Positions 26,319 through 34,272 of a stretch of DNA of 64,000 bases are shown in pieces; position 1 is the stretch's first letter, and every line of letters starts with the position of its first letter. The stretch is taken from positions 124,001-188,000 of the forward strand of contig NZ_MRCQ01000007.1 of assembly GCF_002304005.1 (NCBI RefSeq), read 5' to 3'. The translations under genes were made by a program, and so were the position numbers. Source of the stretch: Flavobacterium sp. ACN6 (GTDB lineage: Bacteria > Bacteroidota > Bacteroidia > Flavobacteriales > Flavobacteriaceae). The notes beneath the pieces are model-generated. The model was given only the letters and a program-made list of their open reading frames with translations. It was not told the DNA's origin and made no database searches.

Positions 26319-26870
26319 TTAGTTCTTATATAAACTGAAATTAATCACAATGTCATCTTTAACTTTAATTAATCCCGCCATTTTTGTTGGTGGTTCCAAT
26401 TCTATATCCGAAAACTTCAAATTAAGTGTTCCCTGAATTTTATCATCAGAATTGTATAAAATAAAATCTTTGTATTTCAATGTTTTATCTGTAATGTAAA
26501 AGTTGAGACGGCATTTGTAGTTTTTACCGTTTTGTTTAATGTCTGAAATGCTGACGGTACTACTTGGGAATTTTTTCACTTTTACAGTTCCCTGTAAATC
26601 CTTAGTCATTATTTTGTTGCCGCAGTCAAAGTTTGACATTTTGATGTCGGTATTAAAAGTGTTCTTTTTAATGGAGTTTACATAAACAGTATCTTTTATC
26701 GAAAAGGTATTAGAGCAATTGTATTTGCCCACAGTTGATAGTCCGGTAATTTCTATTTTAATTTTGTTTATTACCACGGTTGTATCTTCTGTAAAAAAAG
26801 TGGGTTTAGCACTTCCTAAGAAAAAGAAAACTACTAAACCCATACTTAATATTTGAAATCTACTTAACAT
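26319..26870 (-). CDS. YceI-like exported protein
   Basis: This 183-residue protein has a signal peptide (MGLVVFFFLGSAKP) and a beta-rich body that fits a divergent YceI-type lipocalin fold: VVINKIKIEITGLSTVGKYN, FNTDIKMSNFDCGNKIMTKD, and the ending KMAGLIKVKDDIVINFSLYK. YceI proteins bind isoprenoids or other lipids in the periplasm. The assignment is weaker than for the partner at 28273, and it contains several cysteines that the other lacks. It is the last gene of a tight three-gene operon, 5 bases after the porin-like gene. Confidence 0.6.
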   Translation of the reverse strand: MLSRFQILSMGLVVFFFLGSAKPTFFTEDTTVVINKIKIEITGLSTVGKYNCSNTFSIKDTVYVNSIKKNTFNTDIKMSNFDCGNKIMTKDLQGTVKVKKFPSSTVSISDIKQNGKNYKCRLNFYITDKTLKYKDFILYNSDDKIQGTLNLKFSDIELEPPTKMAGLIKVKDDIVINFSLYKN

Positions 26871-26875
26871 TTGTA

Positions 26876-28267
26876 TCAGAATGAAATTACGGCTTCGAAC
26901 ATCAGTCCTTTAAAGCTTCCTCCGAAAAGGTCGTTTGGTGTTGCACCATTAAATTGAGCGAAGTTTTTATAATTTTGATCAACGTATTCTAATTTTGCCA
27001 AAACGTTTTTAGTCATAAACCATCCAGCAGCCGCTTCGAATCTGTTTATTTGGATATTCTGCGTATTTGCATTTGCCAGTTTTCCATCAACTAAATTGTA
27101 TTTACCACCTACATAAAATCTTTCATTTTCACCAAAACGGTATACAATGTCTCCAACGTATTGATTCACTTTTCGAGTGTCATCTGTCCCTTTAAAATCA
27201 CCTCCAGAAGTAAATTCTAATGTTCCAAAGAATTCAAAACCTTTATATTTAATAAATGGGTTTATCATGTATGATGTTGCCCAGTTTCCGTAGCCAGGAT
27301 TAAATCTTCCTGTGTCCTTGTTGGCAGTTGGATCAAAATTATTTGCAACAGTACTAACAACAGTACCAGTAGCTGGATCTATAATATTATAATCTGAATG
27401 GCTCATTACACCATAAAAACGGCTTCCTGCTCTATCTGAAGAATATAAGTTTCCGCTAGAATTTGCTGTATGATAATAAGACCCCGTCAATCTAATTCTC
27501 AAATCTTCGTTGATTTGTTTGTCCCAGCCCAATTTTGCAAGGATTGAAGGACTGATCGTTGTATTGTTATCTGGTTTAGCTGCTGTTGGCGCTGCCTGCA
27601 CAATTTCCTGCACATTTTGATTTAGTTTAGAATTCGTAATTCCAATCATGCTGACAAAACCTGATCTGTTGTAATATACTTCAGCTCCCATTTCTGTTAT
27701 AAATGCATCCATAATATTATTTCCTACGAACGGATTCATAAAAGCATTTCCGTTATCAGATCTTCTAAAGTGTGCATCACCATAGTTGTTCTCCATTTGA
27801 CCGATTTTAATAGTTGTGTACTGCATGAAATCGGCAAGGAAATCTTTCTTTATGAAGTCAAGTTTGTCAATTTGTAAATAACCGCCTTTTACCCATGTTT
27901 CGTTATGGTGTCTAGATGCTAAATAAACATCTAAATTCACACGTACGCCATCATATAATTGTGCTCCAATTGTAAAATTGGCATTTGGTAAATTGAAATT
28001 ATTTTCTAAATTATTTAATCTGTAACCTGGCGCTGTAGTCAGATTTTGTTGATCGTTGAACGAATTTACAGCTTGAAATTGGAGCGCAAATGCTGCGCCC
28101 ATATCTACACTTAGTCCTTTGTAAGCAACGGTGTCTTTTTTAACATCAAACTGATTAATACCTTTTTGGCTCCTTGGGATTTGATTTTGAATATGTCCAA
28201 AACTTACTTGTGCATTAACTGCAAATGTGCTTATTAATGTTATAAATAGGATATAAATTTTCTTCAT
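26876..28267 (-). CDS. Outer-membrane porin-like beta-barrel protein
   Basis: The 463-residue protein has a signal peptide ending in FAVNAQ and then alternating hydrophobic/polar strands typical of a porin: DGVRVNLDVYLASRHHNE, TTIKIGQMENNYGDAHFRRS, RIRLTGSYYHTANSSGN, MINPFIKYKGFEFFGTLEF and a C-terminal strand ending LMFEAVISF with the terminal phenylalanine of barrel proteins. No substrate can be named. It lies between two YceI-type genes with 5-base gaps, so the operon may move a small lipid or respiratory ligand across the envelope. Confidence 0.75.
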   Translation of the reverse strand: MKKIYILFITLISTFAVNAQVSFGHIQNQIPRSQKGINQFDVKKDTVAYKGLSVDMGAAFALQFQAVNSFNDQQNLTTAPGYRLNNLENNFNLPNANFTIGAQLYDGVRVNLDVYLASRHHNETWVKGGYLQIDKLDFIKKDFLADFMQYTTIKIGQMENNYGDAHFRRSDNGNAFMNPFVGNNIMDAFITEMGAEVYYNRSGFVSMIGITNSKLNQNVQEIVQAAPTAAKPDNNTTISPSILAKLGWDKQINEDLRIRLTGSYYHTANSSGNLYSSDRAGSRFYGVMSHSDYNIIDPATGTVVSTVANNFDPTANKDTGRFNPGYGNWATSYMINPFIKYKGFEFFGTLEFTSGGDFKGTDDTRKVNQYVGDIVYRFGENERFYVGGKYNLVDGKLANANTQNIQINRFEAAAGWFMTKNVLAKLEYVDQNYKNFAQFNGATPNDLFGGSFKGLMFEAVISF

Positions 28268-28272
28268 GGCGG

Positions 28273-28851
28273 TTATAAATTAAAGTTCAAATTAAATTTT
28301 ATGGTTAAGTCCTGTCCTGTTTTAATAGTTCCAAGCATTGCAGTTGGTGACTTCATTCCGAATTCTGTAAAAGTGATTTTGTTAGATCCTTGAAGGCTTA
28401 AGCCATCTTTTGTTACAGTAGTTTTTACATTTGTTTTGTATACTTTGCTAACTCCAGCAATGGTGTAAGTTCCAGTTAGTTCCCAAGTAGTCTCGTTCAC
28501 TTTTTCTGCAGATTTCAAAACATATTTGATGTTTTTGTTTTTATCTGTTTTTAAAGTTTCGTAGGCTACCTTGTCCATGCTTTTTTTCTCACTTTTAATG
28601 CTTTCGGCTAAAAGATTTATAGACAATGCTTCAATCTCTGTTAGTTTTCCGTTTGAGATGTTTAGTGACGCTGTTCCCGTTCCCGAAGCCGACTTCATTT
28701 CCCAATCGTGAAGTGTTGATGTGCCTGCAACAGAAAAAGTTGATTTGGCATCTAGTGTATATGATTTTTGTGCTGCAGCAAATGACGTAATTCCGAAAAA
28801 TGCTATTGCCAGTGCGAATAATTTTATTTTGTTGGTTTTCATTTTTATCAT
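28273..28851 (-). CDS. YceI family periplasmic protein
   Basis: This 192-residue protein has a signal peptide (LALAIAFFGITSFAAAQ) and the YceI lipocalin-like body: TLDAKSTFSVAGTSTLHDWE at the start, LSINLLAESIKSEKKSMD, WELTGTYTIAGVSKVYKTN and the final KITFTEFGMKSPTAMLGTIK. The family binds polyisoprenoid ligands in the periplasm. Either ATG at 28851 or 28842 could be the start; the second gives the cleaner signal peptide. It heads the YceI/porin/YceI-like operon, with an FNR/CRP-like palindrome about 110 bases upstream. Confidence 0.88.
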   Translation of the reverse strand: MIKMKTNKIKLFALAIAFFGITSFAAAQKSYTLDAKSTFSVAGTSTLHDWEMKSASGTGTASLNISNGKLTEIEALSINLLAESIKSEKKSMDKVAYETLKTDKNKNIKYVLKSAEKVNETTWELTGTYTIAGVSKVYKTNVKTTVTKDGLSLQGSNKITFTEFGMKSPTAMLGTIKTGQDLTIKFNLNFNL

Positions 28852-28928
28852 GTTTTTGATTTTAAAAAATAAGTTGATACCTAGGCCGATTCTGTATTTA
28901 GTACTAAGAATGTTGTTTTAACTTGTAT

Positions 28929-28936
28929 CAAAGATC
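28929..28936 (-). promoter_or_regulatory. Degenerate -7 box of the yceI operon
   Basis: The minus strand reads GATCTTTG, one mismatch from TAnnTTTG. If it is used, transcription would start near 28925, placing the palindrome at 28959-28972 about 40 bases upstream of the start. That is the usual position for a class II activator site. Confidence 0.35.
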
Positions 28937-28958
28937 TACCTATAAACCAGGTTGACAC

Positions 28959-28972
28959 ATGATAAAAATCAT
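28959..28972. promoter_or_regulatory. FNR/CRP-type palindrome upstream of the yceI operon
   Basis: ATGAT-AAAA-ATCAT has half sites like those of FNR (TTGAT-N4-ATCAA). Its position relative to the weak -7 box fits activation. An identical copy lies upstream of the yceI relic at 29224. Which regulator binds, if any, is inference. Confidence 0.4.
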
Positions 28973-29112
28973 TGTTAAAATTTTATTAAATAAGTATTTA
29001 ATAACTACATCGTTTTCATTTTTTCGAAATCGATCACTATCGTAAAAAAGATTATGAGTTTTTGTTGAAATCTCAATTTTTGAACTTTTGCTATATAAGA
29101 GTAAGGCTGTTT
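28973..29112. other. AT-rich intergenic stretch with no gene
   Basis: This is part of a 539-base gap between the yceI operon and rlmN. I see no ORF, hairpin or repeat in it beyond the TTTTATTAAA word that also follows the second palindrome. Confidence 0.5.
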
Positions 29113-29223
29113 TTAGCTTAAAATAATATTGAAAATCACAGTTAAATCTTTTCCAGCTTTAACAATTCCAAGTGCTGCTTTTGGAGGAGCCATTTCAAAA
29201 TCACCGAAAGTGATCTGATTAGA
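29113..29223 (-). pseudogene. C-terminal remnant of a second YceI gene
   Basis: The minus strand encodes NQITFGDFEMAPPKAALGIV followed by KAGKDLTVIFNIILS and a stop, matching the last 35 residues of YceI proteins (compare NKITFTEFGMKSPTAMLG in the intact gene next door). There is no upstream coding sequence; instead the fragment abuts a copy of the ATGAT-AAAA-ATCAT palindrome. An internal deletion seems to have removed most of a paralogue, leaving promoter region and C-terminus. Confidence 0.75.
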
Positions 29224-29237
29224 ATGATAAAAATCAT
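29224..29237. promoter_or_regulatory. Second copy of the FNR/CRP-type palindrome
   Basis: ATGAT-AAAA-ATCAT is identical to the site at 28959-28972, and both are followed at a similar distance by TTTTATTAAA. It lies directly upstream of the yceI remnant. Confidence 0.4.
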
Positions 29238-29372
29238 AACCGAAGTTTTATTAAATTTTTATAGTAAGAATGAATACCTTAATTATACTTGAATTTTAAG
29301 CCAATTTTCTTTTCTGATTTTGCGCTCTTGTTAAGAATGCACTAAAAAGCGATAAAAAATGACAAAAGTGAT

Positions 29373-29380
29373 TAACTTTG
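29373..29380 (+). promoter_or_regulatory. -7 box for rlmN
   Basis: TAACTTTG followed by CAGC matches TAnnTTTG. Only 4 bases separate it from the first in-frame ATG and 10 from the second, so the mRNA would be nearly leaderless. Confidence 0.55.
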
Positions 29381-29390
29381 CAGCATGCAA

Positions 29391-30431
29391 ATGGAGAAAA
29401 AAGACATACGAGCCTTATCAAAAGACCAGCTTCGCGATTTTTTTGTTGAAAATGGAGACAAAGCTTTTCGCGGTAATCAGGTTTATGAGTGGTTATGGAG
29501 CAAAGGCGCTCACAGTTTTGAGGATATGACAAATGTAGCAAAGACTACAAGATCGATGCTTGAAAATAGTTTTGTAATCAACCATATTAAAGTTGATACA
29601 ATGCAGAAAAGTAGTGACGGAACTGTAAAAAATGCAGTACGCCTTCATGACGGACTTGTGGTTGAATCTGTTTTAATTCCAACAGACACTAGAACTACAG
29701 CCTGTGTTTCTAGTCAGGTTGGCTGCAGTTTAGATTGTAATTTCTGTGCTACAGCAAGATTAAAAAGAATGCGTAATCTGGAGCCAGGCGAAATTTACGA
29801 TCAAGTTCTGGCAATTGATAAAGAAAGCCGTTTGTATTACAATCATCCGCTTTCAAATATTGTTTTTATGGGAATGGGAGAGCCTTTAATGAATTATAAC
29901 AATGTCATTAAAGCAATTGACATGATTACTTCTGAAGAAGGCTTAGGAATGTCTCCAAAGCGAATTATGGTTTCGACTTCTGGAATTCCTAAAATGATCA
30001 AAAAAATGGCAGATGATGACGTGAAGTTTAAATTAGCCGTTTCCCTGCATTCAGCAATCGACGAAACACGTGCGCGAATCATGCCTTTTAGTAAAAACTT
30101 TCCTTTAAAAGATTTACGAGAAGCTTTAGAATATTGGTATAGAAAAACCAAAAGTAAAATTTCATATGAATATGTAGTATGGAAAGGTATTAATGATGAT
30201 AAAGCTTCTGTTGATGCATTGGTAAAATTCTGTAAATATGTGCCTTGTAAGGTTAATTTAATTGAATATAATCCAATTGATGATGGTGAGTTTCAACAAG
30301 CTTCAGAAGAATCTATTGCAGCTTATATAAAAGCATTAGAAAATAGCGGAATAGTGGTAAAAGTAAGACGAAGCAGAGGAAAAGATATCGACGCCGCCTG
30401 CGGTCAACTAGCCAACAAAGAAGCAGAATAA
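29391..30431 (+). CDS. rlmN: Dual-specificity RNA methyltransferase RlmN (23S rRNA A2503, tRNA A37)
   Basis: This radical-SAM enzyme of 346 residues installs 2-methyladenine at 23S rRNA A2503 and tRNA A37. The N-terminal domain has LRDFFVENGDKAFRGNQVYE and WLWSKG. The iron-sulfur ligands are in VGCSLDCNFCATA, preceded by TACVSSQ. GMGEPLMNYNNV and VSTSGIPKMI are SAM-site motifs, and the catalytic cysteine is in GKDIDAACGQLA. An ATG at 29385 is also in frame, but it lies within a few bases of the predicted transcription start, so I prefer 29391 (MEKKDIRALSKDQ). Confidence 0.96.
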   Translation: MEKKDIRALSKDQLRDFFVENGDKAFRGNQVYEWLWSKGAHSFEDMTNVAKTTRSMLENSFVINHIKVDTMQKSSDGTVKNAVRLHDGLVVESVLIPTDTRTTACVSSQVGCSLDCNFCATARLKRMRNLEPGEIYDQVLAIDKESRLYYNHPLSNIVFMGMGEPLMNYNNVIKAIDMITSEEGLGMSPKRIMVSTSGIPKMIKKMADDDVKFKLAVSLHSAIDETRARIMPFSKNFPLKDLREALEYWYRKTKSKISYEYVVWKGINDDKASVDALVKFCKYVPCKVNLIEYNPIDDGEFQQASEESIAAYIKALENSGIVVKVRRSRGKDIDAACGQLANKEAE

Positions 30432-30444
30432 AATATTTGCCAGA

Positions 30445-30514
30445 ATACTCCGTAGGAGTATCTCATCGGTAGAAAAAAAATCAGCCATATGGAATTTATG
30501 TCCCTTCGGGGCAC
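30445..30514. repeat. Palindrome-pair repeat, copy 1
   Basis: The unit has two short palindromes, ATACTCCGTAGGAGTAT at the start and a TGTCCCTTCGGGGCA-like one at the end, joined by TCATCGGTAGAAAAAAA. The second copy follows after six bases. It lies in the 238-base gap between rlmN and the lipoprotein gene. Confidence 0.75.
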
Positions 30515-30520
30515 TAAAAT

Positions 30521-30588
30521 ATACTCCGTAGGAGTATTTCATCGGTAGAAAAAAATGTTTATATGTAATATATGTCCCGTCGGGACAT
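30521..30588. repeat. Palindrome-pair repeat, copy 2
   Basis: Same layout as copy 1: ATACTCCGTAGGAGTAT, TCATCGGTAGAAAAAAA, then TATGTCCCGTCGGGACAT, whose palindrome is perfect here. The two copies are in direct tandem and belong to the REP-like class of intergenic repeats. Confidence 0.75.
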
Positions 30589-30610
30589 TTGATGAAACAA
30601 ATAGATTTTA

Positions 30611-30654
30611 AAAAAAAGCATTAAAAGCCACAAATGGTTTTTAATGCTTTTTTT
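30611..30654. terminator. Bidirectional terminator between rlmN and the lipoprotein gene
   Basis: AAAAGCATTAAAA pairs with TTTTTAATGCTTTT, with an A-run on one side and a T-run on the other, so it can serve both convergent genes. Confidence 0.8.
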
Positions 30655-30669
30655 GGGCAAAAAGGATTC

Positions 30670-31530
30670 TTATTTTTTCAAATCTATTTCTTCTGTAACT
30701 CCATCTTTTGTTACTGTTGCAAAAGTATCGCATTCACCGTTTCCATAATCTAAAGTCGCAGACGCTCCATTTTTAGTAACCGAAACAATTCCTTTTACTG
30801 CGAAAGATTTTCTGCAGGCCGCATTAAATTCCAAAGGAGTTGTAATCTCTGCCGAAAAAGTATCTCCGTTTGGGAAAGTTGTCGAACCGCTTCCTGTAAC
30901 AACAAATACATTATCATCCCAATCAAACCAAGTATCGTAACCAGAAGTCATTTCTTTAATCAAAGTTCCTTTTCTGGTATAAACGCCGCCGTCATCAAAA
31001 GTTATGGTTAAATCTATTGAAGCCGTCGAAACTGGGTGCGCTGTCACTAATAAACTTGTTTCTTTAATTGTTCTCACAATACTTTTACTTCCCTGAAGTT
31101 TTCTTCCGTTATGGTAAAAACCTTCAAAAGTGTAACTTATAGTTTGAGTAGACGCGTTAAAATCATTAGAAAAAGAAACAACCATTTTTCCTTTCACCGT
31201 ATTTCCGTTATTCAAAGTACAGCCTTCTACACCAAAATCTACCGTTTTTGTCCAAGTGTTATTGGTTAAAACTGTAGTAACAGTGGCACAGCTTGGAAGG
31301 AAATTTTTTATTGGTCCGCTTGCCTTTGCAGCAATATTTAACTGTGAGCTAAATTGATCTTCGGCAATATTGGTAACATCATCTACAGTCGCATCGATTT
31401 GAGAATTTTTGAGAATTTCTTCGTTGGTAATCGCTGTTTCCGTTCCGTCATTTGTTTTTTCATCAGAATTACAACTGATGAGAAAAGACATAGTAATACA
31501 AGTGCTAAGTAATAAAAATTTTGTTTTCAT
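30670..31530 (-). CDS. Hypothetical lipoprotein
   Basis: This 286-residue protein has a lipoprotein signal peptide (CITMSFLISCNSDEK). The mature chain starts with a polar linker, followed by beta-strand-rich sequence in two halves, each with a Cys-Thr/Ala pattern and a DFGVEGC or DYGNGEC turn (CTLNNGNTVKGKMVVSFS; GSGSTTFPNGDTFSAEITT). The DxGxxxC/DYGNGEC motifs recur in flavobacterial lipoproteins of unknown function. It is monocistronic and convergent with rlmN. I do not assign a role. Confidence 0.7.
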   Translation of the reverse strand: MKTKFLLLSTCITMSFLISCNSDEKTNDGTETAITNEEILKNSQIDATVDDVTNIAEDQFSSQLNIAAKASGPIKNFLPSCATVTTVLTNNTWTKTVDFGVEGCTLNNGNTVKGKMVVSFSNDFNASTQTISYTFEGFYHNGRKLQGSKSIVRTIKETSLLVTAHPVSTASIDLTITFDDGGVYTRKGTLIKEMTSGYDTWFDWDDNVFVVTGSGSTTFPNGDTFSAEITTPLEFNAACRKSFAVKGIVSVTKNGASATLDYGNGECDTFATVTKDGVTEEIDLKK

Positions 31531-31674
31531 AAATAATAGTTTTGGGTTCTTCTTTTAAATTAATGAATTCAAATCAATATTAGTTAGAGCTATTTTTGGT
31601 GTTTTTTTTCAGATTAAGACATAAAAAAATATAATCCTAACCTAAAATACACAACGTATTTTTATTTAAAATAG

Positions 31675-31682
31675 TATATTTG
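31675..31682 (+). promoter_or_regulatory. -7 box for the polyprenyl synthase gene
   Basis: TATATTTG followed by GAG, ending only 8 bases before the ATG at 31691. The transcript would have a leader of about 2-4 bases. Confidence 0.6.
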
Positions 31683-31690
31683 GAGTCTAA

Positions 31691-32668
31691 ATGAATATTA
31701 CGTCTCAAATAAAGCAGCCTATTTTTAACGAGATGGAACTTTTCGAAAAAAAGTTCCATGACTCGATGACTTCGAAGGTTGCATTGCTCAATAGAATCAC
31801 TTATTATATCGTAAACCGTAAGGGAAAACAAATGCGTCCGATGTTTGTTTTTCTAACTGCAAAAATGGTTTCAGGCGGTACTGTAAACGAAAGAACCTAT
31901 CGCGGTGCTTCGGTAATTGAGCTTATTCACACCGCAACTTTGGTACACGACGATGTGGTAGACGATAGTAATCGCCGCCGCGGATTCTTCTCGATTAATG
32001 CACTTTGGAAAAATAAAATTGCCGTTTTAGTTGGTGATTATTTACTGTCAAAAGGTTTACTGCTTTCTATTGATAATGGCGATTTTGATTTACTGAAAAT
32101 TATTTCTGTTGCTGTTCGCGAAATGAGCGAAGGTGAATTACTTCAAATAGAAAAAGCCCGAAGACTCGATATTACCGAAGATGTTTATTACGAAATTATC
32201 AGAAAAAAAACTGCAACCCTTATAGCGGCTTGCTGTGCACTTGGAGCAAAATCTGTAATTGAAGACGATGTTCAGGTTGAGAATATGCGCAAGTTTGGTG
32301 AATTAATCGGAATGGCATTTCAAATCAAAGACGATTTATTCGATTACAGCGAAGAAGCCATCGGAAAACCAACAGGAATTGATATTAAAGAGCAAAAAAT
32401 GACTTTGCCTTTAATTCACGTTTTAAATACTTGTACACCGCAAGAAAAAAAGTGGCTGATAAACTCCATCAAAAACCACAACAAAGACAAAAAACGCGTT
32501 AAAGAAGTGATTGCCTTTGTAAAAAACAATAATGGTCTGGCTTACGCCGAAAACAAAATGGTCGAATTCCAGCAGGAAGCACTTTCTTTACTTCAAAACT
32601 TCGAAGATTCTGAATACAAAGATGCCCTTACTTTAATGGTGAATTATGTTATTGAGAGAAAAAAATAA
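31691..32668 (+). CDS. Polyprenyl diphosphate synthase (trans-isoprenyl diphosphate synthase)
   Basis: This 325-residue enzyme elongates an allylic diphosphate with isopentenyl diphosphate, probably for the menaquinone side chain. The first aspartate-rich motif is TLVHDDVVDDSNRRRG and the second is MAFQIKDDLFDYS. KGKQMRPMFVFL supplies the diphosphate-binding KxxRP-type residues. The bulky residues before the first DDxxD suit a medium-chain product, but chain length cannot be fixed by eye. The ATG is nearly at the predicted transcription start. Confidence 0.93.
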   Translation: MNITSQIKQPIFNEMELFEKKFHDSMTSKVALLNRITYYIVNRKGKQMRPMFVFLTAKMVSGGTVNERTYRGASVIELIHTATLVHDDVVDDSNRRRGFFSINALWKNKIAVLVGDYLLSKGLLLSIDNGDFDLLKIISVAVREMSEGELLQIEKARRLDITEDVYYEIIRKKTATLIAACCALGAKSVIEDDVQVENMRKFGELIGMAFQIKDDLFDYSEEAIGKPTGIDIKEQKMTLPLIHVLNTCTPQEKKWLINSIKNHNKDKKRVKEVIAFVKNNNGLAYAENKMVEFQQEALSLLQNFEDSEYKDALTLMVNYVIERKK

Positions 32669-32795
32669 TTTTTTTTAATCAGATAATTAGAAAATTTATT
32701 AACTAGATAATTGGTTTACTTTGTTGTAAATCAGTCGTGTATTTGTATAGGTTGGAATTTGGAATTTATTTTTATTGAAATTTTCTAAAACCGAT

Positions 32796-32823
32796 GCAAC
32801 CATTTCAAATCGACAATCGTCTA
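32796..32823 (+). promoter_or_regulatory. ECF-sigma-type promoter of the sigma factor operon
   Basis: GCAACC (32796-32801) and CGTCTA (32818-32823) are separated by 16 bases. An AAC core in the -35 and CGTC in the -10 is the general form of ECF sigma promoters. Here it lies 46 bases upstream of an ECF sigma gene, so autoregulation is likely. The rest of the 201-base gap holds only AT-rich sequence and a degenerate TTGGAATTTGGAATT word. Confidence 0.6.
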
Positions 32824-32869
32824 TGCTAATAGAAGTCTATTTCTAAAACCAAAAACCAAAAGCTTATAA

Positions 32870-33430
32870 ATGAAAATTATTCATTTACATCAAGAAGAAA
32901 CCAAAATCATAAAGCTGGCTGTCGAAAATAATCGGCAGGCACAGCAGCAGATTTACAGCCGTTTTTCTTCAAAAATGTTGAGTGTCTGTCGTCAATATAT
33001 AAGAGACATTCAGCTGGCAGAAGATGTAATGATTACGGCTTTTATGAAAGTGTTCACCAATTTGAAAAATTTCGAACACAAAGGAAGTTTTGAAGGCTGG
33101 ATCCGCCGAATTATGGTTAACGAATGTATTTCCTATTTAAGAGTTCAGAAAAAAGTAAAATTTGCCGAAGATGAGTTTTTTGTGGAAGAAAGCTTTAACG
33201 AAATCGACAGTCAGTTTACAGTGGAACAGATTCAGTATTTAATTGATGCTTTGCCGGACGGGTACAAAATGGTTTTCAATTTATACGCAATCGAAGGGTA
33301 CAAACACAATGAAATTGCCAAGATGTTAGGAATAAATGAAGGTACATCGAAATCGCAATTATCGCACGCTAGAAAAATGCTGCAAACACAAATTACTATT
33401 TTAAAAAAACAAGATAATGGAACCGAATAA
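32870..33430 (+). CDS. RNA polymerase ECF sigma factor
   Basis: The protein has 186 residues. Region 2 spans roughly residues 20-90 (RQYIRDIQLAEDVMITAFMK, NFEHKGSFEGWIRRIMVNEC) and region 4 the C-terminal third (GYKHNEIAKMLGINEGTSKS, QLSHARKML), with no region 1 or 3. This is the sigma-70 ECF layout. The next gene overlaps it by 14 bases and encodes a single-pass membrane protein, the usual partner arrangement for an anti-sigma factor. The candidate promoter upstream suggests positive autoregulation. Confidence 0.93.
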   Translation: MKIIHLHQEETKIIKLAVENNRQAQQQIYSRFSSKMLSVCRQYIRDIQLAEDVMITAFMKVFTNLKNFEHKGSFEGWIRRIMVNECISYLRVQKKVKFAEDEFFVEESFNEIDSQFTVEQIQYLIDALPDGYKMVFNLYAIEGYKHNEIAKMLGINEGTSKSQLSHARKMLQTQITILKKQDNGTE

Positions 33431-34148
33431 TTTTGAAAAGGATTTCCGTGAAAAACTAAACGAGAGAAAAATTGAGCCCAGCGACAAAGCTTGGGATCGA
33501 TTGGACGCGATGTTGAGTGTAGCAGAAGAAAAGAAACCTGCAGTTCCACTTCGCTCACTAAAAGATTCAAAGAAAAAATGGCTGTACATCGCTGCAAGTT
33601 TTATCGGATTTTTATTGGTTGGAACTCTCTTTTTTAATCAAACTAAAAATACGGTAGAAGTGCCTACAACTGTCGTTGTTGAAAAAGAAGCAGAAAAAGA
33701 ATTGGTTGCAGAGCCAATTTTAAACAGTGTTGACTCAATAGAAACGAAAAATGCAATTGCGGCTAAAAATTCAGAAGAAACGTTAAATAAACCAGAAAAA
33801 CCAAACCATCAAATTTCAAATAAAACCATTAAAAAGGAATCAAATCAAATAGCGGAGTCTTCAATCATCATCAAAAAAAATCAAGAAAATCAATCAAATA
33901 CGAATCAAATAATAACTGCTGAAAATCCTAAAAAAGAGAATGTAGATCAATTGCTTCAAACGGCTGAACATAAAGTTATGGCTGAAAGTTCTGTTAAAAA
34001 AGCAAAAATAAAAATCAACGCTTCCGATTTGCTAAATCAAGTCGACGGTGAACTCGAACTTTCTTTTAGAGAAAAAATGATCACCAAAGTCAATAAAAAT
34101 TTCCAAGAAGTTAAAGTTGCTTTGTCTAATAGAAATCAGCAAGAATAG
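33417..34148 (+). CDS. Putative membrane-anchored anti-sigma-like protein
   Basis: The 243-residue protein has a cytoplasmic N-terminus (EKDFREKLNERKIEPSDKAW, DRLDAML), one membrane helix near residue 60 (WLYIAASFIGFLLVGTLFF) and a long, low-complexity periplasmic tail rich in Asn, Lys and Glu. It has no zinc-binding HxxxCxxC motif. Position and topology argue for an anti-sigma factor controlling the upstream ECF sigma, which its start codon overlaps, but sequence similarity to a known anti-sigma domain is not evident to me. Confidence 0.65.
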   Translation: MEPNNFEKDFREKLNERKIEPSDKAWDRLDAMLSVAEEKKPAVPLRSLKDSKKKWLYIAASFIGFLLVGTLFFNQTKNTVEVPTTVVVEKEAEKELVAEPILNSVDSIETKNAIAAKNSEETLNKPEKPNHQISNKTIKKESNQIAESSIIIKKNQENQSNTNQIITAENPKKENVDQLLQTAEHKVMAESSVKKAKIKINASDLLNQVDGELELSFREKMITKVNKNFQEVKVALSNRNQQE

Positions 34149-34272
34149 GGGCGGGAATTTCAATAACAATATCAATGAGAATAATAGCAGCCATTAATCA
34201 TTAACAATCACAATTAAAAATTAATATTAAATACATCATCAATCAATAGTCAATCATTTAAAACAATCAATC

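Noticed and set aside
30445..30588. CRISPR array
   Set aside because: Only two units, each containing two palindromes and no separate spacer of fixed size; no cas genes nearby.
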